This document shows positions 35,389 through 44,899 of a DNA stretch of 64,000 nucleotides, in pieces. The position numbers and the translations under genes are program-made. Under the pieces are notes generated by a model that was given only the letters and a program-made list of their open reading frames with translations, ran no database searches and was not told the origin of the DNA. The stretch lies in the NCBI RefSeq assembly GCF_002860255.1, contig NZ_PGVE01000041.1, forward strand, positions 1-64,000, written 5' to 3'. The DNA comes from Neobacillus cucumis (lineage in GTDB: Bacteria; Bacillota; Bacilli; Bacillales; Cytobacillaceae). The number at the start of each line of letters is the position of its first letter. The stretch's first letter is position 1.

Positions 35389-38142
35389 ATGTTAAAAAAA
35401 CTTAGAAAAAAGAAAAAGCTGATTGCTGGACTTACATTAAGTACGATGCTGCTTGGTTCAGCCGGGGCATATGCTGCCCAAGAAAGTGGTTTTGGAAGCA
35501 ATCTAGTGGGTGAACAAGCTGATGGTTCAGTACAAACACCCGTGAACCAATTGATCACACCAGCTGGAAAGCAAATTGAATTTGGCGGCAACCCGATTAC
35601 CGTTGCGGTTAATCCTAATGGAAAAACAGCTGTAACAATGGTTGGCCGTAACAATTACGGCGGCAAGGGAATTAATGTAGTTGACCTTACTACAGGAAAA
35701 CTGACGCTTAAAGATTTAGACTTAGGCCTTTCAACTATGTGGGGATTAGCTTATTCAAAGGATGGAAGTCAGCTATATGCAACTGGCTCTAAGAGCGGAA
35801 AGGGTAAAGTAGTCGTCATGTCTGTTGGCACAGACGGAACCCCAGCTATTCAAAAGACTTACACCCTGCCAAATGCAGCTCCAGGCGGAAATATCAACCC
35901 TCTTGATTTAAACATTGGACCACAAGGCCAGCTTTTAGTAGCTCTTAATCGTGACAACAGCCTTGGTGTGATTGATCCTCAAACAGGCGCATTGACAGCT
36001 AAAATTGCGGTAGATAATGCTCCAACAAGTGTTTTAGTTGATGGAAATACAGCTTACGTGACTAACCAGGGCGGTAGGAAAGCGAAAGCTGGAGATACAA
36101 CGGTTGACTCTTCGGGAACACAAGTGGTTGTAGATCCAAAGACAGGTGCTACATCTACAGGTACTGTTTCGGTAATCGACCTGACTACAAATACCGTTAC
36201 AAAAACAATCGATGTTGGCGTACAGCCGGAACGTATGACCCAGTCAGGCCAATACATATTTGTAACCAATACGAACAGTGATACCATTTCGGTTATTGAC
36301 TCTAAAACAAATACAGTAGTACAAACAATTGACATTGAACCATATCCGGATGCTCATAAAGGTGCTGCACCAAACGCTGTCAAGGTAGTAGATAATAAAT
36401 TAATGGTCAGCCTTGGCCGCGATAATGCCATTGCAGTTTATGACTGGCAGGGACCGGATAAGACTCCTGAACTTCAAGGTCTCTTACCAACAGGCTGGTT
36501 CCCGGTTGATATTGCCGTGGATTCCGAAAATAAAAATTTAGTAGTTGCGAATGCAGATGGTATAGGTTCACGCGGCCCCGCACGTGATTTAACTATTCAA
36601 GGGATTAAGGTATCGGGACACTCATCCTATGCTCAAATTGGGTCATTATCATTGATTCCATTCCCTTCAACAGAAGATCTTGTTAAAGGAACAAAGCAGG
36701 TATATTCAAATAACAACTGGTATGGCATAAAGAATCGAAATGCGGAGCCACGAAATAACAAGAAACCAGTTGCAATGCCAGAGCGTATTGGTGAGCCATC
36801 CACAATTAAACATGTATTCTACATTATTAAAGAGAATCGTACGTATGATCAGGTACTTGGTGACTTAGGAAAGGGTAATGGAGAAGTAGCATTAACACAG
36901 TTCCCAAAAACTGTTACACCGAACTTCCATAAATTGGCCGAAACCTATCCGCTTTTAGATAATTTTTATGTTTCCGGTATTCAGTCAGCAAGTGGACACC
37001 AATGGGTCATGCAGGGTACAAATACAGACTATGAGGATAAAGAAACTGATACAGCTAACATCCGAAGCTATCCGGGCGGAGCGGGAGACCCAATGGCATA
37101 TGCCCCTACAGGACATTTATGGGATCAAGCCATTAAGCAAGGCGTATCGGTAGAGAATTTTGGCGAAGACACGACTGATTTTACAGGTACGGCACCTCGT
37201 GGAACTTGGACTGATTGGTATAATGACTATCTAATCCTATCAGGTCAAAAGCAAGGCGATCTGCACGTTCCAATTGGCAACTACGAGGCGAAATATGACA
37301 TTCCGTCGCTTGGGCCAATTACACATAAACCGTTCCCTACATTCGATATGGGCATTCCGGACCAGTACCGTTTTGAAATTTTCAAGCGTCAGTTTGAACA
37401 ACACGTAAAGAATGATGATTTACCGGCATTGAACACGTTGTGGGTCACGAATGACCACACAAACGGTACCGCTACTGGGTCTCCTACACCACAGGCAATG
37501 GTAGCGGACAACGATCTGGCGGTCGGTAAAATTGTCGATCTTATTTCTCACAGTAAGTATTGGAAGGACTCAGTGATCATCGTTACCGAGGATGATGCTC
37601 AAAATGGTCTTGACCACGTTGATGGTCACCGTGAGCCGGCGTTTGTAATCAGCCCATGGGTGAAAAAAGGCGTGACTAACAGCCATTATTGGACAGTTAT
37701 TAACATGGTTCGCAGTATTGAGCAGATTTTGGGGCTTCAGCCAATGAATCAAAACGATGCAGCAGCGGAACCAATGAGTGAAATTTTTACAAATGAACCA
37801 GACTTTACACCATATACCGTGGAACAAAACCAAATTCCACTTGACACCATAAATGGCCAGCCAAATTCAAATACAGCAGCACTGGCTAATACAGAAAAGG
37901 TGACACCGGAGGCACAGGAACTCTCGAAAAAATGGACAGAGTGGTCCAATAAGAACAAAGAAAAGTTAGTAGGCAGAAATGCCTCACCGGATGAGACCAA
38001 CGCTAATATGCTGAATCATGCCGTTTGGTATGCAACAAAAGGCTTTGATAAGCCATATCCAGGTGAGAAAAAGGTTCATACACCTGAAGAGGTAGAGAAG
38101 CAGCCTGAAAGCTTTGCTCCATCACCTGCTGACAATGATTAA
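35389..38142 (+). CDS. Secreted YncE-like beta-propeller / phosphoesterase (acid phosphatase family) fusion
   Basis: Protein of 917 residues from ATG 35389 (AAGGGG 9 bases before; an upstream in-frame ATG at 35362 has no site). A signal peptide (LRKKKKLIAGLTLSTMLLGSAGAYA) is followed by a seven-bladed-type propeller (residues 45-430) with repeats such as GTVSVIDLTTNTVTKTIDVG and SDTISVIDSKTNTVVQTI. The phosphoesterase domain (about 470-800) begins IKHVFYIIKENRTYDQVLGD and includes VSGIQSASGHQW, VIIVTEDDAQNGLDHVDGHR and SPWVKKG, the alkaline-phosphatase-like metal sites of PF04185 enzymes (phospholipase C/acid phosphatase). It should cleave phosphate esters outside the cell. Location within the Pho genes supports phosphate scavenging. 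Confidence 0.88.
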   Translation: MLKKLRKKKKLIAGLTLSTMLLGSAGAYAAQESGFGSNLVGEQADGSVQTPVNQLITPAGKQIEFGGNPITVAVNPNGKTAVTMVGRNNYGGKGINVVDLTTGKLTLKDLDLGLSTMWGLAYSKDGSQLYATGSKSGKGKVVVMSVGTDGTPAIQKTYTLPNAAPGGNINPLDLNIGPQGQLLVALNRDNSLGVIDPQTGALTAKIAVDNAPTSVLVDGNTAYVTNQGGRKAKAGDTTVDSSGTQVVVDPKTGATSTGTVSVIDLTTNTVTKTIDVGVQPERMTQSGQYIFVTNTNSDTISVIDSKTNTVVQTIDIEPYPDAHKGAAPNAVKVVDNKLMVSLGRDNAIAVYDWQGPDKTPELQGLLPTGWFPVDIAVDSENKNLVVANADGIGSRGPARDLTIQGIKVSGHSSYAQIGSLSLIPFPSTEDLVKGTKQVYSNNNWYGIKNRNAEPRNNKKPVAMPERIGEPSTIKHVFYIIKENRTYDQVLGDLGKGNGEVALTQFPKTVTPNFHKLAETYPLLDNFYVSGIQSASGHQWVMQGTNTDYEDKETDTANIRSYPGGAGDPMAYAPTGHLWDQAIKQGVSVENFGEDTTDFTGTAPRGTWTDWYNDYLILSGQKQGDLHVPIGNYEAKYDIPSLGPITHKPFPTFDMGIPDQYRFEIFKRQFEQHVKNDDLPALNTLWVTNDHTNGTATGSPTPQAMVADNDLAVGKIVDLISHSKYWKDSVIIVTEDDAQNGLDHVDGHREPAFVISPWVKKGVTNSHYWTVINMVRSIEQILGLQPMNQNDAAAEPMSEIFTNEPDFTPYTVEQNQIPLDTINGQPNSNTAALANTEKVTPEAQELSKKWTEWSNKNKEKLVGRNASPDETNANMLNHAVWYATKGFDKPYPGEKKVHTPEEVEKQPESFAPSPADND

Positions 38143-38187
38143 GATTACTAGTTTAATAGTTTCTTAATTTGCTTTTGAAGTATAACT

Positions 38188-38213
38188 AATAGCTACCCAA
38201 GTGGGTAGCTATT
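38188..38213 (+). terminator. Terminator of the phosphoesterase fusion gene
   Basis: AATAGCTACCC pairs perfectly with GGGTAGCTATT across a 4-nt loop, followed by a T-rich tract. Confidence 0.85.
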
Positions 38214-38302
38214 GTTATAAATTAGTGATTTTAAATGGATATTTACAAAATTAAATGAAGAAAACAATCAACTGTAAAAATTACATACAGAGGGGGAGAA
38301 AC

Positions 38303-41300
38303 ATGGAACGATTAATAAACGAAACGATGAAGCGTTCGATTCTGATTGTAACCTTAATTGGACTAATTCTCGTATGGGGGGGAATGTCTGCATGGCAAAT
38401 CCAGCGTGATTATCTGCCGGAAATTAATAATTCCACCTTATCGGTAACTGTCCGTGCAGATAATTATCAGGCGGACCAAGTAAAAGCAAACATAACCAAA
38501 CCGATTCAGCAGGCAGTTCGGGTAGTAGAAGGTCTAGAAGATGTAGAAACCACCTCTTTTAATGGCGGGGCATTGCTCAGCCTAAACTTTCCAATGAGTT
38601 ATGATATGAAGCAGGCTGAGGAGCAGGTAACTAAAGCTTTAGGTGATATTAAACTGCCCGCTGATATAGAAAAACCGTTAGTAACACGACTGAGCACTCA
38701 TTCCATGCCAATTATAAGAATGAGTCTGATTAGTTCTTCTCCTAATATTACAGAAAATACACTACGCTCCACTATTCAAGAAGAATTTGTAAATCAATTG
38801 AAATCAGTACCAGGTGTACAAGATGTCCGAGTATCCGGAGGTGGTTCTGCAGGTTATGCAGTAAACTTGAGGATGGAGGATTTGAAAAAAGCTGGGTATA
38901 CAGTAGATGATGTGAAACGTTCACTCGCAGATAACTATACAACTGGAATGGAAGGAAAGGTATCAAATAACCAGGTTTCTATACCGGTTAAGGTCTCCGG
39001 CTGGGAATTAAATCAGCAGGATTTGATGCAGCTTGTTATACGTAATGAGCAGGGGAAAACCATTCCGCTATCAAAAGTCGCGGACATTTCAAACTCCATT
39101 GTGAACCTTGAGACTATCTCAAGAACAAACGGGAATCCCAGCGTACTTTTAGATGTGTTGAAGACATCTTCATCCAATATTACAGATGTATCTGATCGAA
39201 TAAAAAGCACTATTAAGGATTTCCCTGCCTTAAAGAATAAAGATATCCAAGTTTCCATCCTTTTTGATCAAGGGGAGCAGGTTAATGCGTCGCTAAATGG
39301 ACTGATAAAGGAAGGTTTATTAGGTATTTTATTTTCCATGATTTGTGTGTTTCTGTTTTTTCGTAAAGTTCGTTCTACCTTTCTAATTGCTATTTCCCTG
39401 CCGATCTGTCTTTTAGCTACCACAGGTCTATTAAAAACAATGGGAATCAGCCTCAATCTTCTTACCGTATCAGGACTTATCGTTGCCATGGGCCGGGTTG
39501 TCGATGACTCGATTGTAATTCTCGATAATATGAACCGGAAAGTCAATGAGGCACATGGGAAGACTAGTATTCAATTGTTAACTAAAGCTGTGTGTGAAAT
39601 GATTCCTGCGATTGTTTCCTCCACAGCTACAACGGTTGCAGTTTACGTTCCGATTGCCCTAATCGGCGGCTTGGTAAGCTCAGCATTTTCAGGATTTGCA
39701 TGGTCAGTTGTAATTGCCTTAATCATATCCCTAATTGTCTCTATTCTAGTAGTTCCTGTTCTTTACAACTTCTTTTGGAGGGGAAAACCGATCTCAGGGA
39801 ATGATGATTTTGAGCCATTTGCCCATAAATGCTTAACATGGGTGTTTAAGAGGAAGAAACTAGTGGTTTCGGTTTGTCTAGCTTTATTTCTAATCACTTC
39901 GGCTGGGGCTGCCGTTCTTCCGGTAAACTTTTTACCAGTGGCGAGCAGCACTGGCCAAATTGGCGTACAAGTCGAAATGCCGCAAAATACTTCTTTATTA
40001 GAAGTCGACGCTGTAGTGAAAAGACTGGAAAATCAACTCAAAGTCAATCCGCAGGTAAAATCATTTTCATCAGGGCTGGGTTCATCCTTTATGCCGCAGT
40101 CTGATGATGTATTTGATACAGGTGGTGGATGGCTTCAGAAACCAAACATCGCCAATTTGTCTGTCGTTGTAAAGGATGGTATAGATATAAATGCCTTTAT
40201 CACTAGTCTCCAGGAGCAATTAAATTCATTGTCAAGTAAAGCTGTTTACACGGTTTCGAATCAAAATATCGCAGGTGACGATTCCCAGTTAAAGATTAAT
40301 CTCTCGGGAGCAGATAGTCAGACACTGGAAACCATGGCGCAAACGATCCGCAGCCAGCTAAAACTGGTACCCGGATTATCCGTACAAGGAGCAGCCGATG
40401 TTGATGACCAATCAACTCAGTATGAGATTACACTTAATCGAAAGGCTATCGAACATTATGGAATTAAGCTGGATGATGTTTTAGAGCGAATTCAGCAATA
40501 TACAGCTGAGGGAACAAAAGGGATCATTTCCATTAATCAAAATATCTACCCAGTAGTCATTCATACGGATAAACAGAATGAGAACTCACAGGATATTTTT
40601 TCTTTGCTTGGGGGTGAGGTCTTTATAAATAAGGAAGGGCAAAAAGTGACCTTGGATCAACTGGCACTATTAATGCCAGCAGGCACCTCGGTAATTCAAG
40701 AGAAGGATGGACATCCTTATGCAATGATTACGGCTAACATCATTTCAAGTGATATAGCTCAAGTGACTAAACTAGTAAAAAAAGAACTTAAGAAAATTCC
40801 GTTGCCAGAGGGTGTCGAGTATTCTTTTGCAGGTGCTCCCGAGCAGGTATATCAAATGATTTATGAAATGGCAATGGCGTTATTCTTCTCCATTTTACTT
40901 GTGCTTGTCATTATTAGTGCCGTTTTTCGGGGGTGGAAAGCCCCGCTTTCGGTATTAATCTGTATACCATTAGCCTTTATAGGATCTGTCATTGGAATGT
41001 TTATTTTTAGGCTCGAGTGGAATCTTGCGGCATTAGTTGGATTATTAATGTTAACGGGCATTGTTGTAACAAACGGAATTGTGTTGGTTGATAAGATTGA
41101 GAGAAATCTATTGGAAGGATTTGAACCAAGTAAAGCCATTCTTCTGGGGACTGCAACAAGGGTAAGACCAGTATTAATGACAGCTGGAACAACTATATTA
41201 ACACTGCTTCCTTTAGCTTTTTCTGGCAAAGGAGACGCGATTATTTCTCAAACACTGGGTGTTGTGGTTGTTGGTGGAATGGTCAGTTCTACGGTTATTT

Positions 41301-41389
41301 CCCTTTTAGTCATTCCAATCATGTATCAGTGGCTGAGCAGGAAACAAAATATACTAAAATCTAAACAGGAACAAGGATTATCGGCATAG
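38303..41389 (+). CDS. RND family efflux transporter (AcrB/SwrC-like)
   Basis: Protein of 1,028 residues from ATG 38303 (AGGGGGAG before it). Twelve membrane segments in two repeats: one N-terminal, then large extracellular loops, a five-helix bundle with GLIVAMGRVVDDSIVILDNMNRK (the proton-relay Asp pair of TM4), and a second copy with LVGLLMLTGIVVTNGIVLVDKIER. It should use the proton gradient to export amphiphilic or lipid-like compounds. No membrane-fusion partner is encoded beside it, as in B. subtilis SwrC (YerP). It sits between two phosphate-related genes. Confidence 0.9.
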   Translation: MERLINETMKRSILIVTLIGLILVWGGMSAWQIQRDYLPEINNSTLSVTVRADNYQADQVKANITKPIQQAVRVVEGLEDVETTSFNGGALLSLNFPMSYDMKQAEEQVTKALGDIKLPADIEKPLVTRLSTHSMPIIRMSLISSSPNITENTLRSTIQEEFVNQLKSVPGVQDVRVSGGGSAGYAVNLRMEDLKKAGYTVDDVKRSLADNYTTGMEGKVSNNQVSIPVKVSGWELNQQDLMQLVIRNEQGKTIPLSKVADISNSIVNLETISRTNGNPSVLLDVLKTSSSNITDVSDRIKSTIKDFPALKNKDIQVSILFDQGEQVNASLNGLIKEGLLGILFSMICVFLFFRKVRSTFLIAISLPICLLATTGLLKTMGISLNLLTVSGLIVAMGRVVDDSIVILDNMNRKVNEAHGKTSIQLLTKAVCEMIPAIVSSTATTVAVYVPIALIGGLVSSAFSGFAWSVVIALIISLIVSILVVPVLYNFFWRGKPISGNDDFEPFAHKCLTWVFKRKKLVVSVCLALFLITSAGAAVLPVNFLPVASSTGQIGVQVEMPQNTSLLEVDAVVKRLENQLKVNPQVKSFSSGLGSSFMPQSDDVFDTGGGWLQKPNIANLSVVVKDGIDINAFITSLQEQLNSLSSKAVYTVSNQNIAGDDSQLKINLSGADSQTLETMAQTIRSQLKLVPGLSVQGAADVDDQSTQYEITLNRKAIEHYGIKLDDVLERIQQYTAEGTKGIISINQNIYPVVIHTDKQNENSQDIFSLLGGEVFINKEGQKVTLDQLALLMPAGTSVIQEKDGHPYAMITANIISSDIAQVTKLVKKELKKIPLPEGVEYSFAGAPEQVYQMIYEMAMALFFSILLVLVIISAVFRGWKAPLSVLICIPLAFIGSVIGMFIFRLEWNLAALVGLLMLTGIVVTNGIVLVDKIERNLLEGFEPSKAILLGTATRVRPVLMTAGTTILTLLPLAFSGKGDAIISQTLGVVVVGGMVSSTVISLLVIPIMYQWLSRKQNILKSKQEQGLSA

Positions 41390-41424
41390 GCATAGTTTTA
41401 ATTAATTTTCATAGTAGATAAAAC

Positions 41425-41450
41425 GGAGCGGAACCAAATGGTTTCGTTCC
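41425..41450 (+). terminator. Terminator of the RND gene
   Basis: GGAGCGGAACC pairs with GGTTTCGTTCC (G-T pairs) across 4 nt, then TTTTCT. Confidence 0.7.
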
Positions 41451-41519
41451 TTTTCTATCTTTTTCTAACCTGAAAAAGATCTATCTTAATAAAATTACTT
41501 ATTTAAATAAAATCAGACC

Positions 41520-41558
41520 TTTACAAAACCTTTACATACAGTTCAAACTGACTTAATA
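41520..41558 (+). promoter_or_regulatory. PhoP-box array upstream of the second pstS
   Basis: Four hexamers at exact 11-bp steps: TTTACA (41520), TTTACA (41531), TTCAAA (41542), TTAATA (41553). TATATT near 41569 could be the -10. This is the textbook geometry of a B. subtilis-type activating Pho box. Confidence 0.75.
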
Positions 41559-41639
41559 CTTTTGGTCTATATTTATTACTGTAAGGAAAACAAATAGATT
41601 CATAAAATGATATGAATCAAATAGGGGGAAATTAAGCAA

Positions 41640-42569
41640 ATGAAACGTTTGAAAAATTTAAGCCTACTTACATTATTAGCAGCAGTAATGGTTTTCATGG
41701 CTGCTTGTGGAGGCGGAACATCTAATGAAAAAACAGAAGGTAACACTAGCAAGGAAACTCCTAAAACTGAAGAGAAAAAAGAACTTTCAGGTTCATTATC
41801 TATTTCTGGTTCATCTGCAATGCAGCCTTTAGTGGCCGCAGCTGCTGAAGAATTCATGGCTCAAAATCCAAAGGTTGATATCCAAGTCCAAGCTGGCGGA
41901 TCAGGTACAGGCTTATCACAAGTTGCTGAAGGTTCTGTACAAATTGGTAACTCAGACGTATTTGCAGAAGAAAAAGAAGGCATCCCTGCTGATCAGCTTG
42001 TAGATCATCAAGTAGCTGTTGTAGGTATGACTGCTGCAGTTAACCCTAAAGTTGGCATTAAAGATATTAAAAAAGAAGACTTAATTAAAGTATTCACTGG
42101 TAAAATCACAAACTGGAAAGAACTTGGCGGAAAAGACCAAAAGATCGTTTTAGTAAACCGTCCTGACTCATCAGGTACTCGTGCAGTATTCAATAAGTTT
42201 GCTCTTGATGGTGCAACACCTGCTGAAGGAATTACAGAAGATTCTTCAAACACAGTTAAAAAGATTATCAATGAAACAGATGGCGCTATTGGTTACCTTG
42301 CATTCTCTTACTTCACAGATGATACTGTAACACCACTTTCTATTGACGGTGTAGAACCAACTGCTGAAAATGTACAATCTGGTAAATTCCCTGTATGGGC
42401 ATACGAGCACTCATATACAAAAGGTGAGGCTACAGATCTTGCAAAAGCATTCCTTGATTTTATGATGTCAGATGATATCCAAAACAATCTATTAGATAAA
42501 CAAGGTTACCTTCCTGTAACAAAAATGCAGGTTGAACGCGATGCTAAAGGAAACCAAAAAAATAAATAA
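41640..42569 (+). CDS. pstS: Second PstS phosphate-binding lipoprotein, orphan
   Basis: Protein of 309 residues, clearly paralogous to the PstS at 25275 (same GSSAMQPLVAAAAEEFM, GGSGTGLSQVAEGSVQIGNSDVFAEEKEG and VERDAKGNQ ends). Lipobox is VFMAAC; the linker after the Cys is longer and Glu/Lys/Thr-rich. It stands alone between its own Pho-box promoter and terminator, without permease or ATPase genes, so it would feed the PstCAB encoded upstream or act in phosphate storage at the surface. Codons are strongly biased to AT-ending optimal ones, as for highly expressed genes. Confidence 0.93.
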   Translation: MKRLKNLSLLTLLAAVMVFMAACGGGTSNEKTEGNTSKETPKTEEKKELSGSLSISGSSAMQPLVAAAAEEFMAQNPKVDIQVQAGGSGTGLSQVAEGSVQIGNSDVFAEEKEGIPADQLVDHQVAVVGMTAAVNPKVGIKDIKKEDLIKVFTGKITNWKELGGKDQKIVLVNRPDSSGTRAVFNKFALDGATPAEGITEDSSNTVKKIINETDGAIGYLAFSYFTDDTVTPLSIDGVEPTAENVQSGKFPVWAYEHSYTKGEATDLAKAFLDFMMSDDIQNNLLDKQGYLPVTKMQVERDAKGNQKNK

Positions 42570-42580
42570 TAGCTTAGTAT

Positions 42581-42615
42581 AAAAAGGTAAATGCTTTATT
42601 GCATTTACCTTTTTT
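42581..42615 (+). terminator. Terminator of the orphan pstS
   Basis: AAAAAGGTAAATGC pairs with GCATTTACCTTTTT across 6 nt, T run after. Confidence 0.9.
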
Positions 42616-42737
42616 AAGTTCTTAAGCTAGAGGTCTATTGCTTTGTTAATTATCATCCCCTAATAGGATTAGCTCTCTTTATACATATGAGAAGCGCGTT
42701 AGTATGGAAAATGCAGATGTATGTCGAAAATTACTTT

Positions 42738-42766
42738 TTGAAAATTTAAATAAGTTCGTCTATAAT
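42738..42766 (+). promoter_or_regulatory. Sigma-A promoter of the GalNAc locus
   Basis: TTGAAA at 42738-42743 and TATAAT at 42761-42766 separated by 17 bases. Transcription would begin about 42773, inside the operator-like sequence. Confidence 0.75.
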
Positions 42767-42772
42767 TGCATT

Positions 42773-42790
42773 AACTGGTAATGACATCAT
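42773..42790 (+). promoter_or_regulatory. Putative GntR (NagR/DasR-like) operator 1
   Basis: AACTGGTAATGACATCAT lies directly after the -10. It shares most positions with the NagR/DasR site family (ATTGGTATAGACAAC as I recall it) and its core AACTGGTAATG recurs before the next gene at 43650. Confidence 0.55.
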
Positions 42791-42907
42791 TTCCTTATAA
42801 TGAACTATTCAAAAAGTACTCCATACCGCGATTCTCATTTTTTGATATAAAAAAAGGCAATAATATTCTAATGATACTATATCAGCTGTATTAAAGGAGC
42901 CATAGCC

Positions 42908-43627
42908 ATGATAGTGAAAGATAACCGACTACCGCTTTACTACCAACTAATGGACATCATTCTGGATAAAATTGAGCGCGGTGAGTTGGCAGAAAACGAT
43001 CAACTACCGTCAGAACGAGAATTATGTGAAACTTACAAGGTTAGCAGGACAACCGTAAGACAAACCATGCAGGAGTTAGAAAAGGAGGGATACATATATA
43101 AAATTCATGGGAAAGGAACTTTTGTTTCCCCAAAAGTGTACAATCAAAGTTTAGTTAAGTTTTATAGTTTTACCGAAGAAATGAAAAAAGCTGGGAAACA
43201 GCCATCCACAAAGGTTTTTTCTTTTGAGAAGGTTAGAGGCGATGGTAAAATCACAAAGATTATGAATCTTGCAGATGATGAAGAAGTATTTAAAATTACC
43301 AGATTGAGGCTTGCAGATGAAGATCCAATGATATACGAGACATCCTATGTTCCGGTAAGACGCTTTCAGAACCTGTCCAGTGAAAGATTAGAACAAACCC
43401 CAATGTATGAAATTTTCCGACAAGAGTACAATGTCAGTATTACAAAAGCAACAGAAAGCTTTAAAGCGGTCAGTGCCCGAAACGAGGAGGCCGAATTCCT
43501 TCACATTATGGAGGGGTCACCTTGCCTCATGCTAAAGCGAATTACCTATGAACAAAGCGAGGTAATTGAATATACCGTCTCTATTGCCAGAGGAGATAAA
43601 TTTACTTACACAGTCGAACTGAAATAA
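42908..43627 (+). CDS. GntR/HutC family regulator of the GalNAc locus (NagR-like)
   Basis: Protein of 239 residues. Residues 8-75 are a GntR winged helix (LYYQLMDIILDKIERGEL, QLPSERELCETYKVSRTTVRQTMQELEKEGYI, GKGTFVS). Residues 90-236 form a UTRA effector domain (FSFTEEMKKAGKQPSTKVF, ITRLRLADEDPMIYETSYVP). NagR (YvoA) of this family binds GlcNAc-6-P or GlcN-6-P; here the effector is probably GalNAc-6-P or a related sugar phosphate. It is the first gene after the promoter; matching operators before itself and before agaS suggest repression of itself and the locus. Confidence 0.88.
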   Translation: MIVKDNRLPLYYQLMDIILDKIERGELAENDQLPSERELCETYKVSRTTVRQTMQELEKEGYIYKIHGKGTFVSPKVYNQSLVKFYSFTEEMKKAGKQPSTKVFSFEKVRGDGKITKIMNLADDEEVFKITRLRLADEDPMIYETSYVPVRRFQNLSSERLEQTPMYEIFRQEYNVSITKATESFKAVSARNEEAEFLHIMEGSPCLMLKRITYEQSEVIEYTVSIARGDKFTYTVELK

Positions 43628-43648
43628 AATTTTGGCGGCTGTATTTGG

Positions 43649-43668
43649 TAACTGGTAATGATGACATG
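43649..43668 (+). promoter_or_regulatory. Putative GntR operator 2, upstream of agaS
   Basis: TAACTGGTAATGATGACATG repeats the 11-base core AACTGGTAATG of the first operator with a 2-base insertion in the second half. Located 24 bases before the agaS start. Confidence 0.5.
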
Positions 43669-43691
43669 AACACTAAAAGGGAGGAAAGGTA

Positions 43692-44897
43692 ATGGAGCTG
43701 CTAAAATCTAATGAATTAGAGAGAAAGAACTATGGCGCCGTACACACAGCGAAAGAAATAGCTCAGCAGCCGCGGATTTGGAAAGAAACCTATAAAATTC
43801 TGCTGCATCACAGAGATAAAATCATTCATTTTTTAAATGAAATTGAAAGGAAGCATAATCAATACCGAATCATTCTTACTGGTGCTGGGACGTCAGCCTT
43901 TGTAGGGGAAACAGTTCTCCCTCATATAAAAAAGGTGATCAATAACAGAAAAATAGCTGTTGAATGTATTCCAACAACCGATATTGTATCAAACCCTTAT
44001 AACTATTTAGACCCCAAATTTCCTACCATTATGATTTCGTTCGCAAGGTCGGGAAATAGCCCGGAGAGCTTAGCGGCAGTTAACTTAGGAGAACAAGTGA
44101 TAAATGATTTCTACGGGATTATTTTTACGTGTAATGAAGATGGACTCTTGGCAAAGAAGAAGAAAAAAGATCCTAACCATCTAGTTATCTTGATGCCTGA
44201 AGAGGCAAATGATCAGGGTTTTGCGATGACTAGCAGTTTTACAACAATGCTCTTATCAGTAGTGCTTTTATTTCATATCGAGAGCGCCCCTACAATGGAA
44301 AAGACCTTTAAAGAAATTGTTAATGCCGGGGAATCGTTCCTGCAAAATAATGAGAGAGCCTTAAGGGAATTAGCTAGTACATCTTTCGCAAAAATCGTTT
44401 ACCTAGGTTCAGGTTTGTTTGGAGGGTTAGCCAGGGAGGCTTCTCTAAAATTCCTGGAATTGACTGGAGGAAAAATTCCAACTTCCTATGATTCTTCGCT
44501 AGGATTTCGGCATGGTCCAAAATCGATTTTAGATAAGGACACCATTGTAATTGTATTATTATCCCGAGATCCTTATACCAGGCTGTATGACCTTGATATT
44601 TTAGATGAAATTTATCGGGAAACCAATCGCGGAAAGGTTATAGCCATTTCATCTTGTGCAGATAGTACAGCACAAAATATGAGTGATATTTTCTATAATG
44701 TCAATTTGGAAAATATAAATGAAGATATTTTTCTGACTTTTCCCTATATTCTATTTGCCCAAACATTTGCGATGTATAAGTCGATAGAACTTGGATTTGC
44801 CCCCGACAATCCATCCCCTGATGGAGTGGTGAACAGGGTGGTAAAAGGGGTTACTATTCATCCATACCAAAAGGAATTAACGGATGGGGGAAATTGA
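43692..44897 (+). CDS. agaS: AgaS: galactosamine-6-phosphate deaminase/isomerase (SIS domains)
   Basis: Protein of 401 residues with two SIS sugar-isomerase domains: RIILTGAGTSAFVGE with ISFARSGNSPES, then IVYLGSGLFGGLAREASLKFLELTGGKIPTSYDSSLGFRHGPKSIL. These match AgaS, which deaminates and isomerises GalN-6-P to tagatose-6-P. Its neighbours (tagatose-bisphosphate aldolase and a tagatose-6-P-type kinase) confirm the assignment over GlmS-type isomerases. GGGAGGAAAGG precedes the ATG. Its TGA overlaps the start region of the aldolase. Confidence 0.9.
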   Translation: MELLKSNELERKNYGAVHTAKEIAQQPRIWKETYKILLHHRDKIIHFLNEIERKHNQYRIILTGAGTSAFVGETVLPHIKKVINNRKIAVECIPTTDIVSNPYNYLDPKFPTIMISFARSGNSPESLAAVNLGEQVINDFYGIIFTCNEDGLLAKKKKKDPNHLVILMPEEANDQGFAMTSSFTTMLLSVVLLFHIESAPTMEKTFKEIVNAGESFLQNNERALRELASTSFAKIVYLGSGLFGGLAREASLKFLELTGGKIPTSYDSSLGFRHGPKSILDKDTIVIVLLSRDPYTRLYDLDILDEIYRETNRGKVIAISSCADSTAQNMSDIFYNVNLENINEDIFLTFPYILFAQTFAMYKSIELGFAPDNPSPDGVVNRVVKGVTIHPYQKELTDGGN

Positions 44898-44899
44898 CA

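Larger units (their letters stand above)
42616..42907 (+). other. Promoter region of the GalNAc locus
   Basis: This stretch after the pstS terminator holds the sigma-A-type promoter at 42738-42766, the operator at 42773-42790 and the 5' leader of the GntR gene. No coding frame of note. Confidence 0.6.

Noticed and set aside
38242..38286. Pho box before the RND gene
   Set aside because: One TTTACA and scattered partial matches without 11-bp spacing.
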